Of a stretch of DNA of 64,000 nucleotides, positions 32,920 through 44,150 are shown in pieces. The DNA lies in NCBI GenBank assembly GCA_963678705.1, contig OY783206.1, positions 22,889,807 to 22,953,806 of the forward strand. Reading direction: 5' to 3'. The notes beneath the pieces are model-generated. The model had not been told where the DNA came from, searched no databases, and saw nothing but the letters and a program-made list of their open reading frames with translations. Numbering within the stretch: the stretch's first letter is position 1; each line of letters begins with the position of its first letter. The stretch is from Panorpa germanica (lineage: Eukaryota; Arthropoda; Insecta; Mecoptera; Panorpidae). The position numbers and the translations under genes were made by a program.

Positions 32920-35127
32920 ATGGCATATAACGTTAACATGAACGATACTACTGTTGATGATAGTTTGTTAGCTGGACGCTCAGGAAACTCAACATCTAGT
33001 GAAGATAGTTGGTTGGGAGTGCAAGCAGAGCTGACGAGGCTTAGAACAGAACTATTGCAGTTGAGTATCAGGAATAGTACAATACAGGAACAGAGAATGA
33101 ATCATCATGGGTTTATGCCGACACAGAACCTGGAATGCATACCTGTGTTTAACCCAGCAACCACGGTATTGACGGCTACAGCTTGGGTGCGAAAATTGGA
33201 GGAAATAGCGGACATTTATGGATGGAGTGATAAAGTGAAGCTTCATCAAGGTGTCAACAAGTTGCAGTGTGCCGCGAGAAACTGGTTTGATGCTAGTTTG
33301 AACGTAGTAAAGGATTGGACGACGTTCAAATACGAATTAATCAGGAATTTTCCAGTGGAGTACGATGAATCTGACGTACACATGGAACTAATGAAGAGAC
33401 GACGAGAAAAAAACGAAGCAATAGAAGATTATGTATACTCGGTGAAAGCGATCGCCAGTAAGAGTGATAATATTAGTGAAAAGGCCGTGATAAAGTACAT
33501 AATAGCCGGACTAAACAACAAAGACTTGATAAGTGTGTTATCAATGTGTGACTTTAAAACAGTGCCCGATTTGTTGTTAAAAGTAAAACGGTATGATTCG
33601 ACATTATTGCAAGTGCAAGAAAGGAATAATTTTAGTGTACGTAAAGACAGGCCAAAAGAATCAAACGCGATAAAATGTTTTAATTGTAATGAACTCGGAC
33701 ATAAAGAAAACGTGTGCCGAAAAAGCAACGAATACCTTAATAGTAAAAGAGATGAATCAAGTGAAAAGATAAAAAGTGAAAGTAAAATAAAGTGTTTTAA
33801 ATGTCATGAAGAGGGACATATTTCGAGAAATTGTACCGCGAATAAAACGAGTGATGCTTTGTTAGTGGACACAAATAAAACATGTAATATGACAAAAGAC
33901 ATGAGCATAGACAGTATCAGTTTTAAATGTCTGATTGATACCGGAAGTGATCAGAATTTGATTAGAGCTGACGATTATATTAAATTAAGTAATAAAGCGG
34001 TTGTGCGCGAAAACAATATTGTATTGACTGGAATCGGAGGATTTCAAATCAAAGTTTTGGGTGAATTTAGTGCTCAAGTGAAAGTAGACAATGAACAGTA
34101 CTGTACTAACTTTTTAATAGTTCCATCAAGTACAACTAGACATAGTGTTGTAATTGGTAAACCTCTGCTAGACCAAGTAGAAACCATAATAAGTGTAGAC
34201 GGTATTACCATGCGAAAAAGGTACGTGGAAAGTGAACAGTATAAAAAATTATGTGTAGCCGACGACGAAATCGTCATGGGTAATAACATTAGTCCAGGTG
34301 CCAGGGCTAAAGTTGAGGAACTAGTTAAAACTTATGAACCAAAAGTAACAAGGGTTACTGAAGCAGCAGAAATATACATGACCGATGAGGTTCCTGTTTT
34401 TCAAAATTCGCGACGTATGGCTTACTGCGAACAAGAAGAAGTTGAGAAACATGTAGAAACCTGGTTGAACGACGGCAAGGCCGAAGAGCAAGCATTAAAC
34501 AAAACTTATCAGCGTAGCATAAATACTACACCGTTCAAGTTGTTAACAGGTGCGACAATGAAAACAGATGAGGAGACGCATATCTCTCAGCTGTTAGAAA
34601 AAGGTAATCGAGAAGTGCGTGAGGACGACTTCCACGAGTTACGTGTTAACGCCCAGAAACAAATATTGAAAACACAGGAAGAGAATCCCAGGAATTTCAA
34701 TAGAAATAGGAAACCAGCTAGGACATACAAAGTCGGAGACATTGATGCCGTAAAAAGAACCCAGTTTGGTACTGGATTTAAATTACATAAGAAATATTTA
34801 GGACCGTATGAGGTTACAGGAGATGACCCAAATGAGCGGTATAGGGTAAGACGTATCGGTGCAGGGGAAGGTACTTCTAATACACATTCAAATGCCGATC
34901 ATGTGAAGCTATGGGGCGTGTTCTCAGACGACAGCGATTCTGAAACTGTTGTGTCAGGTGCCGAACAGCAAACAGATGACCGCAGTGACGTATCGTCTTT
35001 GGAGGCCAAAGAGGAGTCATATGGCCGTGTGAAACGAAAAAATATATCGAGCATACAAAATAGGCGTAACTATAATACCCGGTCTAAGAAAGTCATAAAG
35101 AATGTGATTAATGACGGTATGTTTTAA
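32920..35127 (+). CDS. Gag-protease protein fused in frame to the integrase C-terminus (deleted Pol)
   Basis: 735 codons from ATG at 32920 (an in-frame TTG two codons earlier is not needed) to TAA at 35125-35127. Residues 1-230 resemble a Gag capsid region (WVRKLEEIADIYGWSD, then AARNWFDA). Two CCHC zinc knuckles start at residues 253 (CFNCNELGHKENVC) and 292 (CFKCHEEGHISRNC). The retropepsin motif LIDTGSD has its Asp at about 340. The start of reverse transcriptase (EEVEKHVETWLNDG) ends near residue 519 and jumps directly to the late integrase region (ALNKTYQRSINTTPFKLLTG), followed by a GPY/F module (YKVGDI..KRTQFG..YLGPYEVT). RT catalytic box, RNase H and the DDE core are absent; relatives would carry some 800 more residues. 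The junction lies near 34474-34479 and keeps the frame. The last 32 or so codons lie inside the 3' LTR. Confidence 0.9.
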   Translation: MAYNVNMNDTTVDDSLLAGRSGNSTSSEDSWLGVQAELTRLRTELLQLSIRNSTIQEQRMNHHGFMPTQNLECIPVFNPATTVLTATAWVRKLEEIADIYGWSDKVKLHQGVNKLQCAARNWFDASLNVVKDWTTFKYELIRNFPVEYDESDVHMELMKRRREKNEAIEDYVYSVKAIASKSDNISEKAVIKYIIAGLNNKDLISVLSMCDFKTVPDLLLKVKRYDSTLLQVQERNNFSVRKDRPKESNAIKCFNCNELGHKENVCRKSNEYLNSKRDESSEKIKSESKIKCFKCHEEGHISRNCTANKTSDALLVDTNKTCNMTKDMSIDSISFKCLIDTGSDQNLIRADDYIKLSNKAVVRENNIVLTGIGGFQIKVLGEFSAQVKVDNEQYCTNFLIVPSSTTRHSVVIGKPLLDQVETIISVDGITMRKRYVESEQYKKLCVADDEIVMGNNISPGARAKVEELVKTYEPKVTRVTEAAEIYMTDEVPVFQNSRRMAYCEQEEVEKHVETWLNDGKAEEQALNKTYQRSINTTPFKLLTGATMKTDEETHISQLLEKGNREVREDDFHELRVNAQKQILKTQEENPRNFNRNRKPARTYKVGDIDAVKRTQFGTGFKLHKKYLGPYEVTGDDPNERYRVRRIGAGEGTSNTHSNADHVKLWGVFSDDSDSETVVSGAEQQTDDRSDVSSLEAKEESYGRVKRKNISSIQNRRNYNTRSKKVIKNVINDGMF
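35001..35016 (+). other. Weak polypurine tract candidate
   Basis: GGAGGCCAAAGAGGAG is the only purine-rich run just upstream of the 3' LTR, 11 bp away and interrupted by CC. A plus-strand primer role is inferred from position only. Confidence 0.35.
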
Positions 35128-35641
35128 ATAGAAACCAAGTGACAGGTTAAAAGCAATTATAATGTGTGGAACTTTAAACCACTGAGTGAATACATGAGGG
35201 GATGTGTTTATTGAAACAAACCAGGCTTATTCTGGGAAGTAATAAAAACAAACCTTTTTAAGTCAAGCTGAAAACTAATGTATAGGACTGAGTATATATT
35301 AACTAGAACTTAAGGTTGTTTGTGCATTCATTGTTCTGTATTTGTAAAGTAAACACCAACGTTTATATTGTATCTTTATTGTATTATTATCATTATTATT
35401 ATCATCGTTATTATTTTATTCAATAAATGTATTAAACCAATTATGTGATTCTTTATCATCCTGACAAACCAACTAAGATATTACATAGTTGAATATTAAT
35501 TGAATTGACATTGCCCTAAATTAAACAAGAGTACCTCGATTCCACACCAGATTAGCGGATTGGTTATTGTTTTCCACATAAGAAGTTGGATAGTTCTCGT
35601 TTACCACATCAGAGGTGGCATTGTACTCTCTGTTTTCCACA
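35028..35641 (+). repeat. 3' LTR of the Ty3/gypsy element
   Basis: Same 614 bp as the 5' LTR, no difference seen by reading. Its first 100 bp encode the end of the long frame. Confidence 0.92.
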
Positions 35642-35751
<110 letters not shown>

Positions 35752-35789
35752 CATTTGCATTTATATATTACATGTATATATACATACAT

Positions 35790-36670
35790 ATTTTCGTATC
35801 GTACTAATGTCGAATACATCTGATTTGGATTTGAGCAAGATTTTTTGGAAAACGTTTTAAGTCACAGGTAGAAAATATATTTGGGTACGTTCAGAAAAAG
35901 AAATTTCGTATTTTAAGGGGGGGTTAAGGTTTCAACTTTATTTTTTTTAAATTTTGTTTTTAATTTATTTATATTAATGTAAAACATATTATGGTTATTG
36001 TGTGTAAATTTAAAATCGATTGGAGTAAAACTGACGGAGATATAGAGTTTTAAGTTTTCACCTCTCTGGTCCGGTTCTTCTTACTTTGAAACTTTTAATT
36101 GCGTTTTCCTCACACATAACTTTTTCAGAGACGGTGCCCTCTCTAGCTCAAAATCTACTGGACCGATTCTTTTGAAATTTGCACACTTTTTTTGCATAAA
36201 TGCCGAAGTAACGCTGCCGAGTTTTTTTTTATTATTTAAGTTTCTGATTTTTTTAATGAGAAATCGGTATTTTGACTTTGTGCTGTAAAAAACTGAAAAA
36301 TCAATAAAAAAAAACTAGACAGGATTACCTGCAGAAACTAATGAAATCATTCTGGCTTTTCAATTTCAGAAAATCCAGTAAATTTTTTTTTGTGTCGTCT
36401 GCGAAGATTCATTGTCAATGCCTCATTTCTTAATATTTATTTATGAAAACTTTACAAAGTATTCTTCAAATGTCTTTTTATCATGTAGTAATTACAGAAA
36501 TAATTATATATTAACTGTGTCGTCAAAAAACATTATCGAAAATATGCTTTTTTTATCGTTTTGACCTTAGTCGTTTATACTCTTTTTTTGGTTTTTGTCC
36601 ATAAGTATCACTCCATATCGCCCAAAGGTCGTGTGCGAATATCGTATTCGAATTTTATAAGCTTCTGATA
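35790..36670 (+). mobile_element. Family 5 repeat interrupted by a family 4 TTAA element
   Basis: The left part (TTTTCGTATCGTACTAATGT to TTTCGTATTTTAA) and right part (TTTTTGTCCATAAG..ATATCGCCCAAA..CGTATTCGAATTTTATA) match the continuous family 5 copies at 43040-43380 and 48412-48725. Between them lies a family 4 element starting after TTAA (35913-35916). Some family 5 sequence is lost on the right side of the insertion. Confidence 0.7.
35917..36560 (+). mobile_element. Family 4 element, copy 1 (right end decayed)
   Basis: It begins GGGGGGGTTAAGGTTTCAAC after TTAA and matches 57609-58323 through ACGGTGCCCTC, CTACTGGACCGATTCTT, ATGAAATCATT and CATTATCGAAAATATGC, ending GACCTTA before it loses the terminal repeat. 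No transposase frame. Confidence 0.7.
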
Positions 36671-37440
36671 CATATTATATGTAGTGATGTGGATCCGTCA
36701 CTCGAAGTGTTACTGTAGTTAAATAGCAAATCAAATAGAAACCTTTACATGTTTTAATCAAAATATTAAAGGAACGACCCGTAAGCAATGAGTTCACCAG
36801 CCCATTGTTAAAATATAATGGGTTTCTTAAACTTCTGATAGTACAGGCTACAGTTTTATAGAAATTGAGACATGGTGTGCAAGCCATTGCCCTCAGCACT
36901 GGTAAATTAAAATATCCGTCAATAAAAATCCAAATATCATTTTACAACTCGAATCCATTAACTGACCTAGCACAATTCAAAGTTTGTTGACTCCAAAAAG
37001 CAAGCAGTATTAAATAAATATATTAATGTAATCATTCAAGAAACAAAAGGTCGTAAATTCAATAAGTGTAACACTATATTCATTCATTTAAAAAGGGCGT
37101 AAGTCTGATATAATAACACCATAAAAAGCGTCATATACTTTATTTTTAAAACCATGATGTCGGTACCACAAATACAGTCAAAAAAAAATGAGTGTATGTT
37201 TGTGTATGTGTGTGTGACAGACGTACACTGTTAAAAGTTGAACTAATTTATTTATATAATTAAAATTATTGACATTTTGATGAATTCAGTAACTTTCGTT
37301 TATAAATTTACATTAAAATGTAAATGTAAAATTATACATTCTGAATGTTTAATATTTATGCGCGGTTTTGTTGAGTATATCTTATTTTGATGATTGGGTT
37401 TTAAATTTTTTATAAAAAATGTATTTTTTGTTAATAACAG
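36671..37440. other. Mostly unassigned; family 1 terminal fragment at 36795-36893
   Basis: CAGTTTTATAGAAATTGAGACATGGTGTGCAAGCCATT resembles a decayed family 1 right end, and CAGCCCATTG a terminus. A TG-rich patch lies at 37190-37220. Nothing else is supported. Confidence 0.4.
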
Positions 37441-37726
37441 ATGCACGGTAGTGTTCGGAAAGCAACCGGCGTTGTTTCGTAGCCATTATAGTAACGATAT
37501 CTATGACTCAGTCATTTGTGCTAAAGGGAGCATTTTACTGCCGCGCGTTTCTAATAATAACCTCACAAAATGTTATAAGATTTCTTTGAACAAATATCTG
37601 TCAGTAGCAAACATTCATCGTATTCATGCTTCTAACAAAACTTCGGACGGACGGTGGACGATGAATACCGAAACTAGACAGGCGGTCGAAGAAATTTTCT
37701 GGTTAAAGAAACGGTATGACAAGTGA
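37441..37726 (+). CDS. Unrecognised coding-like open frame, possible terminal exon
   Basis: After an acceptor-like TTTTTTGTTAATAACAG the frame is open for about 95 codons to TGA at 37724-37726. Codon use is mixed rather than low-complexity. The peptide includes CTVVFGKQPALFRSHYSNDI, SILLPRVSNNNLTKCYKISL and ETRQAVEEIFWLKKRYDK. The longer frame to 37394 has no ATG. No family is recognised; it may be a last exon or a transposon-derived frame. Confidence 0.3.
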
Positions 37727-38906
37727 TTTAAATGGCGAGTATTTAGCAAAATACTGGAAATTTAAGAAGCACATAAAAAAATATTTATGTCAAGTTGATT
37801 TTTTACTTATAGGTAACCAGGTGTTACTTTCCAAAAAGCCCCCATATAAAATTCTAAGGGTTAACGGAGTTATAGCTTTTTAAAATTTTCCAGTAAATTT
37901 ACAAATTTATTGTTGCCATGTTTTCTGACCTCATTTGTTTGCCAGTAAACATTTGGTGAAGTGTCCCGTTTTGTGACGTTTCTATCACTATTTCACTTCA
38001 ATTATAGTTCACATTAATTATAATTATATATAAGAATTATTCCGACAGGTGGAGTGGTTTCGCCATTTATAGTCAATAAAATAGATATTTCATATGAACG
38101 GCTATGAGATACTGAACTGTAAATGAACACTTTCATGACAAAAAAATGATACGCATCTTTAATATGATGGCTCCAAAGTAACTCCAAAATGTTGTCCAAA
38201 AAAAAATCCAAGAAAAACTAGGTTGTTGTTACGGTTATGATTTCTGTGCCCATAACATAAGGGTAATAGATAGGCGTGAGTACAGGGAAGGGGAAAAACA
38301 TACAACTATCTTTTCCTTTCACAGTAGTAGTTAAATAGCTATATTTTCCTCATTTACAAAATATTAAATTAAATAAATAACCTAAGATTAATCTAACATT
38401 TTAAGGTTAGCTTTTACTAACAAATTATCCCTCTAGCGGTAATATCAGAACATAAATACATTATTATTTTAAATATATTTAATTTCTAAAAGCATTAGTT
38501 GTTAATTTAGAAATAGGCTTTAATTTTTCAAGTTTTTGTATCATTCATATCAAAGAACTTATAAAAAAAGTTAAGTTTTCATGCGGTTTTAACATTTTAT
38601 ACGTTGCGGTTCGATTCGCCGTCAACTTCATGTGTATGTATGCTTCATTCGTCTCTGGTCAACTCAATGTCTCTGCTCAAATCAACTGAGTTCTAACATT
38701 GTTTTTCTTAATCCCTTTCAGCCGACATATTCGCGTCTTATTTATATTTAATAGTGTTAGTGGTTTAACGTAAAGCGAGGGGTAGTGTGCGTATTCGTTA
38801 TACGCTATATTACTATACGTACACGTGTGTGTGTGTCGGGAAGACGTAAAGTAATTCGGCGGCCGAACCTTGAACTAATTGGTTATGCCAATAGCAAAAT
38901 GTAGGG
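37727..38906. other. No gene recognised
   Basis: A good acceptor-like pyrimidine tract (TTTTTCTTAATCCCTTTCAG, ending 38720) is followed only by short open frames. Nothing else is supported. Confidence 0.4.
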
Positions 38907-38909
38907 TTA

Positions 38910-39449
38910 GGGCTACTGTCCACGACAGCTTTATTAGTAGGTTACATGCAAGCTGCAAATGAAGCCCGACGTCTTTTGCATCTCAGTTCTGTCCACGTAA
39001 CGTCATACAACTTCTCTGAAGTTTAGCATTGAGAAAGCACGTTTTTTCATTAGGAAAATGTCAAGTGATGAAGAAGATGTGATTATAGCATACGCTTTTA
39101 TTAGAAGACGACGAATCAGACGTAGAATGTATTGGCTTCATCCATACATCGAAAAGAACATTAATTGCAGATTGTTTGTTGCTGCAAGAGAGTTATCAGA
39201 GGATGATTCAGTATTTCAATCAGTATACCGAATGACTGTTGCTCAATAATATGAACAAAATTGACTGCCGAGCCTGTTATTTTTAAAAGAATATTACGTC
39301 TATGCGTCGTGCAGTACGCTAGAACTATGACATGTTGCAGCTCCGTTCACAGAGCCTCGTTTGTTTAAATGTAAGCTGCAAGAAAGCGTACAACAAGCGG
39401 TAAATGACGAAACCGTGCGTATGAAGTGATGCTACGTGGACTCTATTCC
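38910..39449 (+). mobile_element. PIF/Harbinger deletion derivative
   Basis: The left end GGGCTACTGTCCACG after TTA (38907-38909) and the inverted right end GGAATAGAGTCCACG match at 11 of 15 positions. It encloses a short transposase N-terminus (39058-39246). The right-hand TTA duplication is not preserved. At 540 bp it lacks the nuclease and Myb-like genes of full elements. Confidence 0.6.
39058..39249 (+). pseudogene. Harbinger-type transposase N-terminal fragment, 63 codons
   Basis: The ATG at 39058 opens MSSDEEDVIIAYAFIRRRRI, RRRMYWLHPYIEKN..CRLFVAARELSEDD and SVFQSVYRMTVAQ then stop. This matches the N-terminus of PIF/Harbinger nucleases (a RR..WVHP...R....F..L..EL..D...F....RM pattern). 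The catalytic DDE part is absent, so it is a remnant kept inside a non-autonomous element. Confidence 0.7.
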
Positions 39450-39459
39450 TCTATTTAAT

Positions 39460-39765
39460 TATTCCAAACTCCATGATTCTCCACCTTTTTCTCTTTCTCC
39501 TTCCTCTTTTCGTTACCTTCACTTCCAACGCCTTCCTTCCTGCCTGCCTCCTCTCAGCATTTCCTCTATATTCTTTTACTGACAATCCTAAACTCGCCAT
39601 AACACATTCTACAGACCCTCCACTCTATTTATTCCAAGTACCTGTTATCCATCTGTTCATTTCCCATTATGAATCTTGCTATCCTCCTTGTACTTCTTCT
39701 GCCTTTTTTCTTTATACACCCTCTCCCAAATTCTCTTGTATCTCTCATTTTATTTCAAATTAGCA
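39460..39765 (+). repeat. Pyrimidine-rich tract
   Basis: C+T-rich for about 300 bp (CTCCACCTTTTTCTCTTTCT), like 30855-31160. The 96-codon frame across it is a composition effect. Confidence 0.5.
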
Positions 39766-39869
39766 CTTATAAAACATAATTCCTTATCTCTCCTACAATT
39801 GTTGCATTCCTTTTTTATGAAATCTTACGCTAACCATTTTATTGCATTAGAAAAAACTTTAAAAAAAAC

Positions 39870-39965
39870 CAATGTCGAGAAAACAACTTTTATATAGAAA
39901 TTTTAACATTCCGTTATATAGAAATTTAATTCCAATGACGATAAACGTAATCAAAGTGCATAAAA
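39870..39965 (+). repeat. Short dispersed repeat (partner 53085-53170)
   Basis: ATATAGAAATTTAATTCCAATG and a preceding TATATAGAA.TTTTAA.ATTCC are shared. Confidence 0.5.
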
Positions 39966-41580
39966 CTAATCTAGAAAGTCGGCACTTACTATAACCTAAA
40001 CAATATCCTTAAAAATATGAAACATAACCTAATACACTCCAATATAGTCACCCACCCTCTCTAATGAGTATTTCTGTCTCTTTCTATTTCATATATTTTT
40101 TGTAATTTCTATATATTTGTCTGTTATACTAAAACTTAATGAGTGTATTATTGATTTTGGTGTTACCGCCGAACAAAGCAACTGTCAATGGGGTGGTAAT
40201 AACGAGGAGAAGGAGGAAGAGGAGAGGAGGAAGGCGTATAAAGTGCACTATCTAAATCATTATGACGGTAAAAATATAGTGCAAGACTAAAATTAATATT
40301 TAGAAAATAAAATAATTTGACAGTAATGCATTACTAGTTCAATAAAAAATATTTTACTTATATAATACATCATGTTTTTGATCGAAAGTCAATTTTGTCG
40401 AATTATGCAAGTTTATAGAAAGTTTTAAAATCTCTGTGACGTAAAGCAGTTGTAGTTTTTTTGGAAACCTATCAAAAATGTCTAGCTAAGTTATTTAAAT
40501 AGCTTCAGTTCACCACTAATGCGTTTTGTTCGTTGAGCTTTGTATTGTGGGCAGGTTACTAGGAGATGATGGACTATTATTTGCGTCTGACAGTTGTTGC
40601 ACTGTAGAGGTTTCTAATTCGCAGTCTGAAGAGGAAGATTTCCACTTTTCGATATTTTCTTTAATTCATTTTTTAATTTATTTGTATCCAGCCAGGACTA
40701 ATTATCTTTTTATGTGCTTCGATGCGCTAAATTTTAGGTAGCAACGCTACTGATAACCTAAAATCATTGTATCTAAGAAATAACAAAATAAATGAAAACC
40801 TAGATGTGCTATTGATGCGCTAAATTTCGATTCGGGTATACTATATTGTTTCTAACGTTTTCAGTCTCGATTTTGTTCTACTTTATTTACACACTGTCAA
40901 AGTACTTACATTTTAGAATGGGATTGAGAACTATGTCATAACTTCTAGACAATTATACAATAACAATGATTTTTGTCACTTAAATCAACTAATATATTGA
41001 CGTCATATCCGTTTCTTATCCTCTTCCTTCAGTGATAAAACAGAGAGTAAAGAAGATGCATTCTCAATCGTCGGAAAGTCTTTACAGGTGTCTTGAGCAA
41101 CACAACAAGGTTTGATATTACAAAGTAGTAAACAAGAATAAATAAAATGGATTATTACTCTATACACTACACTTATTATTCTATAGACTTCAATACCAAT
41201 ACTGTGCCGACAAGAATCGCAGTCGAGTATATCCGGAACATACTTGGAAACATGCATCTTCTCCGCGGTGTTCGTTCAGAGGGGAAAAAGCTATATTATT
41301 CATTGCTGTATTTAAAAACATTGAATTTGATTCATTTCATGATAATAATGTAAGTATACTTATGCGAAACAACTCTAATACACCTTACTGACAAAATCGG
41401 CGTTACAAGTAGTCGGTTGTAGTGTACTAGAGGCAGACACATACCTATTTCTGCCCATTAACCTCCAGACGCACTTCTCCGCCGAATTCAAAATGATTTT
41501 CATATTACAATGTACCCACAAAGTACCACCTTCCTCTTTGTATTGGTACGCATGCGATAGTGTGCGTTCTAGATGACTCT
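39966..41580. other. No gene recognised; CRE palindrome at 40998-41005
   Basis: A G/A-rich patch at 40205-40235. The frames at 40526 and 41147 have no known motif. Confidence 0.45.
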
Positions 41581-41800
41581 GTATGGTGTGTGTGTATGTG
41601 TCTGCAGTTTCGCGGGTTTTGACTGCTTGGGCTGACGCCCGGACCTATCCCAACCTTAACTGAATTGAGTGAATTGAGTTGGAGGTCATTCACCTCGTTG
41701 TACAACACTGTGTGCTGTTTTATCATTGTATGTGTGTGTTGGTATACGTATGTATGTATGCCCGTGTGTGCGCCTGTGTACCCTGAACCCTTGCCTACAA
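41581..41800 (+). repeat. TG-rich low-complexity region
   Basis: GTGTGTGTGTATGTGTCTG and GTATGTGTGTGTTGG with GTATGTATG runs; open frames on both strands are consequences of this. Confidence 0.55.
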
Positions 41801-42042
41801 CCAACAACAGCCTGTTTTGATGCACGCATATATGTAATAGTGCGTTTTATACACTTGACGTCTCGCTGGTCGCTTTTTTTTATAAATCAACTTTTTGTAA
41901 ACATTTTTGTTTATACATACTTGCTTAGGCTTTGTCTGGGATGATTTAAAACGTTGTCAGGGTTTAAATTATTGAAAAATATGTAACGCCAGTATTTTAT
42001 ACTGCTTTCCGTGTGTGTTTTATGTCCAGAACCATTATTTTA

Positions 42043-42506
42043 TAATAGGTCTTAATTTATATAAAACTGTACAATATATTGATAAAGGTAGCTACCAGGA
42101 CCACAAATGTCCAATTATTTTTTAATAATTCGTTATATGTTAGGAGAAATTAACAATTAAAAATTGTTAAAGAGATTCAACGTTATAGAACATTCCAAGA
42201 CATGTGACACCGCGTCCGCTAAGTTCCTATCTCTTTTATACAACAGAGTGTAAAAGAGGTAGTATATTCAACACAGAACTCTTATCCAAAGAATAAATAA
42301 CTGACCTACCCTTAATAGTACAGACATGTTACGTCATAAATATGGCCGACATCTGTAGCGCTGAAACTACAATTCGAAGTTTTAATTGCTATATCTCCGT
42401 CAACATTTAGATATTTAATAAAATAAAAACGTCTATACACATTTATTAATATTATAATATTTCAATCAACAATTGAAAAATCGACCCCTAAAAAATGAGG
42501 ACACAA
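42043..42506 (-). mobile_element. Family 1S element (left terminus lost)
   Basis: From GGTCTTAATTTATATAAAAC to AAAAAATGAGGACACAA. It includes GATTCAACGTTATAGAACAT, CGTCATAAATATGGCCGACA and CTATATCTCCGTCAACATTT, in the order of 44151-44641. Confidence 0.75.
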
Positions 42507-43039
42507 AGTGATTGATGTTGCATTATACAATGTTACGAGGATGTAATGGTTGTTGATGTATAAATTGAGAATTTTTAGCGCCCTAATAGCAGCTATTTCG
42601 TTGATTAAGCGCTTCGTCGCTCATGATGAGATGAAAGGGTTAACCCACCCTGACTGTCGGAAAACTGGTATAAAAAGAATATGTTTGTTAAAGTAACCTA
42701 ATACACTTGTAAATATATTTATATGACAAAATATTAAAGAATATTAATCATGGTGAAACACGTTTGCCGAGACGGTCGCCATCCTAGCACCTTTAGGAAT
42801 CGTCAAATTTAAAACGAATTAATATTTTCTTAATTTAATTTTTTCTTAATTTAGGGGGAAAAGTTTAACACTTTTTTTGTGGAAATAACAGTTGTTTGAA
42901 AAAAAGTCAATTAAATAAAAAATGAAGGAATCTAAAAATCGTAAATGCTACTGGATAGATAATTTTTTAAAAAAGATATGGTGTAATTTTTATTAAAATC
43001 GATGATGAAGCGTTCTTGATATATTATTCCAACTACCCT
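42507..43039. other. No feature recognised
   Basis: AT-rich; nothing supported. Confidence 0.5.
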
Positions 43040-43380
43040 ACGAAACATTTTTTCGTATCGTAGAAATGTCGAATAGCTTGATTACAATTTGAGAAAGATT
43101 TTTCGAAGCACGTTTAAACCACAGCTAGAAAATATATTTAGGTACGTTCACGAAAAGAAATTTTGTATTTTAAAGCTTAAGTTTTTGGGGTGGGATAATG
43201 CATTTTTCTTCTGAAACCTTCGCCTTCATTTTTGATCCAAAATCCTTTCGAAAGGGATACGCTTTTTGTTTTTGTTGTCCATAAATCACCTATATCACCC
43301 AAATATCGATTTTAAAATATCGTATTCGAATTTTATACGCTTCGAATCCAAATTATTTCAAGTTCGACTTCACTTCAAAT
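43040..43380 (+). repeat. Family 5 repeat, uninterrupted copy
   Basis: TTTTTTCGTATCGTAGAAAT, GTAGAAAATATATTTAGGTA, GATCCAAAATCCTTTCGAAA and AAAATATCGTATTCGAATTT occur in order. It shows TATTTTAAAGCTTAAG where the 35.8-kb copy carries the TTAA insertion. Confidence 0.65.
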
Positions 43381-44150
43381 TGCTATACCTCCAATACTAT
43401 TCGAAATATTTGCATGGGTAAACTCTTAAAATATTCCTTAAAGCATAGATGATCTCATGGTGGGATAGCCTCCTAAATTAGTATCCACAAATAACAGGAA
43501 ATTCAAAATGGAACTTGTAACAATATGCTACAAGTATAAATATCTTGAACGTTTCTTGAGAGATCATGTAATGACACTTACTGTACAATACCTGCCCACA
43601 AAATCTATTTTAAGTTGCTTTATATGTATTTAGTTTCAAAGGATACTTAATATACCTTCAATAAATTGTTGAGCGCAGTTCAGCCAGTGAACCAAATGAT
43701 TTCTGGTCTTTCTTGATCGTTTTTTTATTGAACTTATTACCAGCGCTTACGTAGGTGTCGTTTTACCTGTCAAATCTGTTGAAAGCACGTGTTCAGACAT
43801 GCTCACGTGTCCGATTTCTTATTCATTAAAAGTGGTTTTTAGTTAAAGAGATATATTTAAGACTAAAATTAAATTTTAAAAGCAAAATACATATTGATTT
43901 ATTGAAGTATCATTTTAATTTATTTACAACATTTTTTTCAGGAATTTTCAGGAATCCCCAGATGTTATTAGGACCACACCTCTAAAGTGGTTCAAGAGTA
44001 AAATATTTACTGCATCTACTGAATTTCTGGTAAGTCAAACGTATTTCTTGTACAAATAACAGTAGAGAAATGGGCCTACTGTCTAAAACAATAACTAATC
44101 ATTCTTCTACTCCTTGTTCCATTAGTAGTTTTAAATAATTTGGAAATAAT
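43381..44150. other. No feature recognised
   Basis: AT-rich; nothing supported. Confidence 0.5.

Larger units (their letters stand above)
32003..35641 (+). mobile_element. Internally deleted Ty3/gypsy LTR retrotransposon, 3.6 kb
   Basis: Two 614-bp LTRs bound a 2.4-kb interior with one long Gag-Pol-derived frame. The LTRs begin TGTGAAAC and end TTCCACA (TG..CA), and I found no difference between them at a constant offset of 3025 bp. The flanks both read TATA (TATATA on the left, TATATA on the right), so a 4-bp TATA duplication in a TA microsatellite is likely; some insect gypsy-group elements are known to prefer such sites. Reverse transcriptase, RNase H and the integrase core are missing. 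It could only move by using proteins of a complete relative. Apparent LTR identity implies a recent insertion. Confidence 0.92.
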
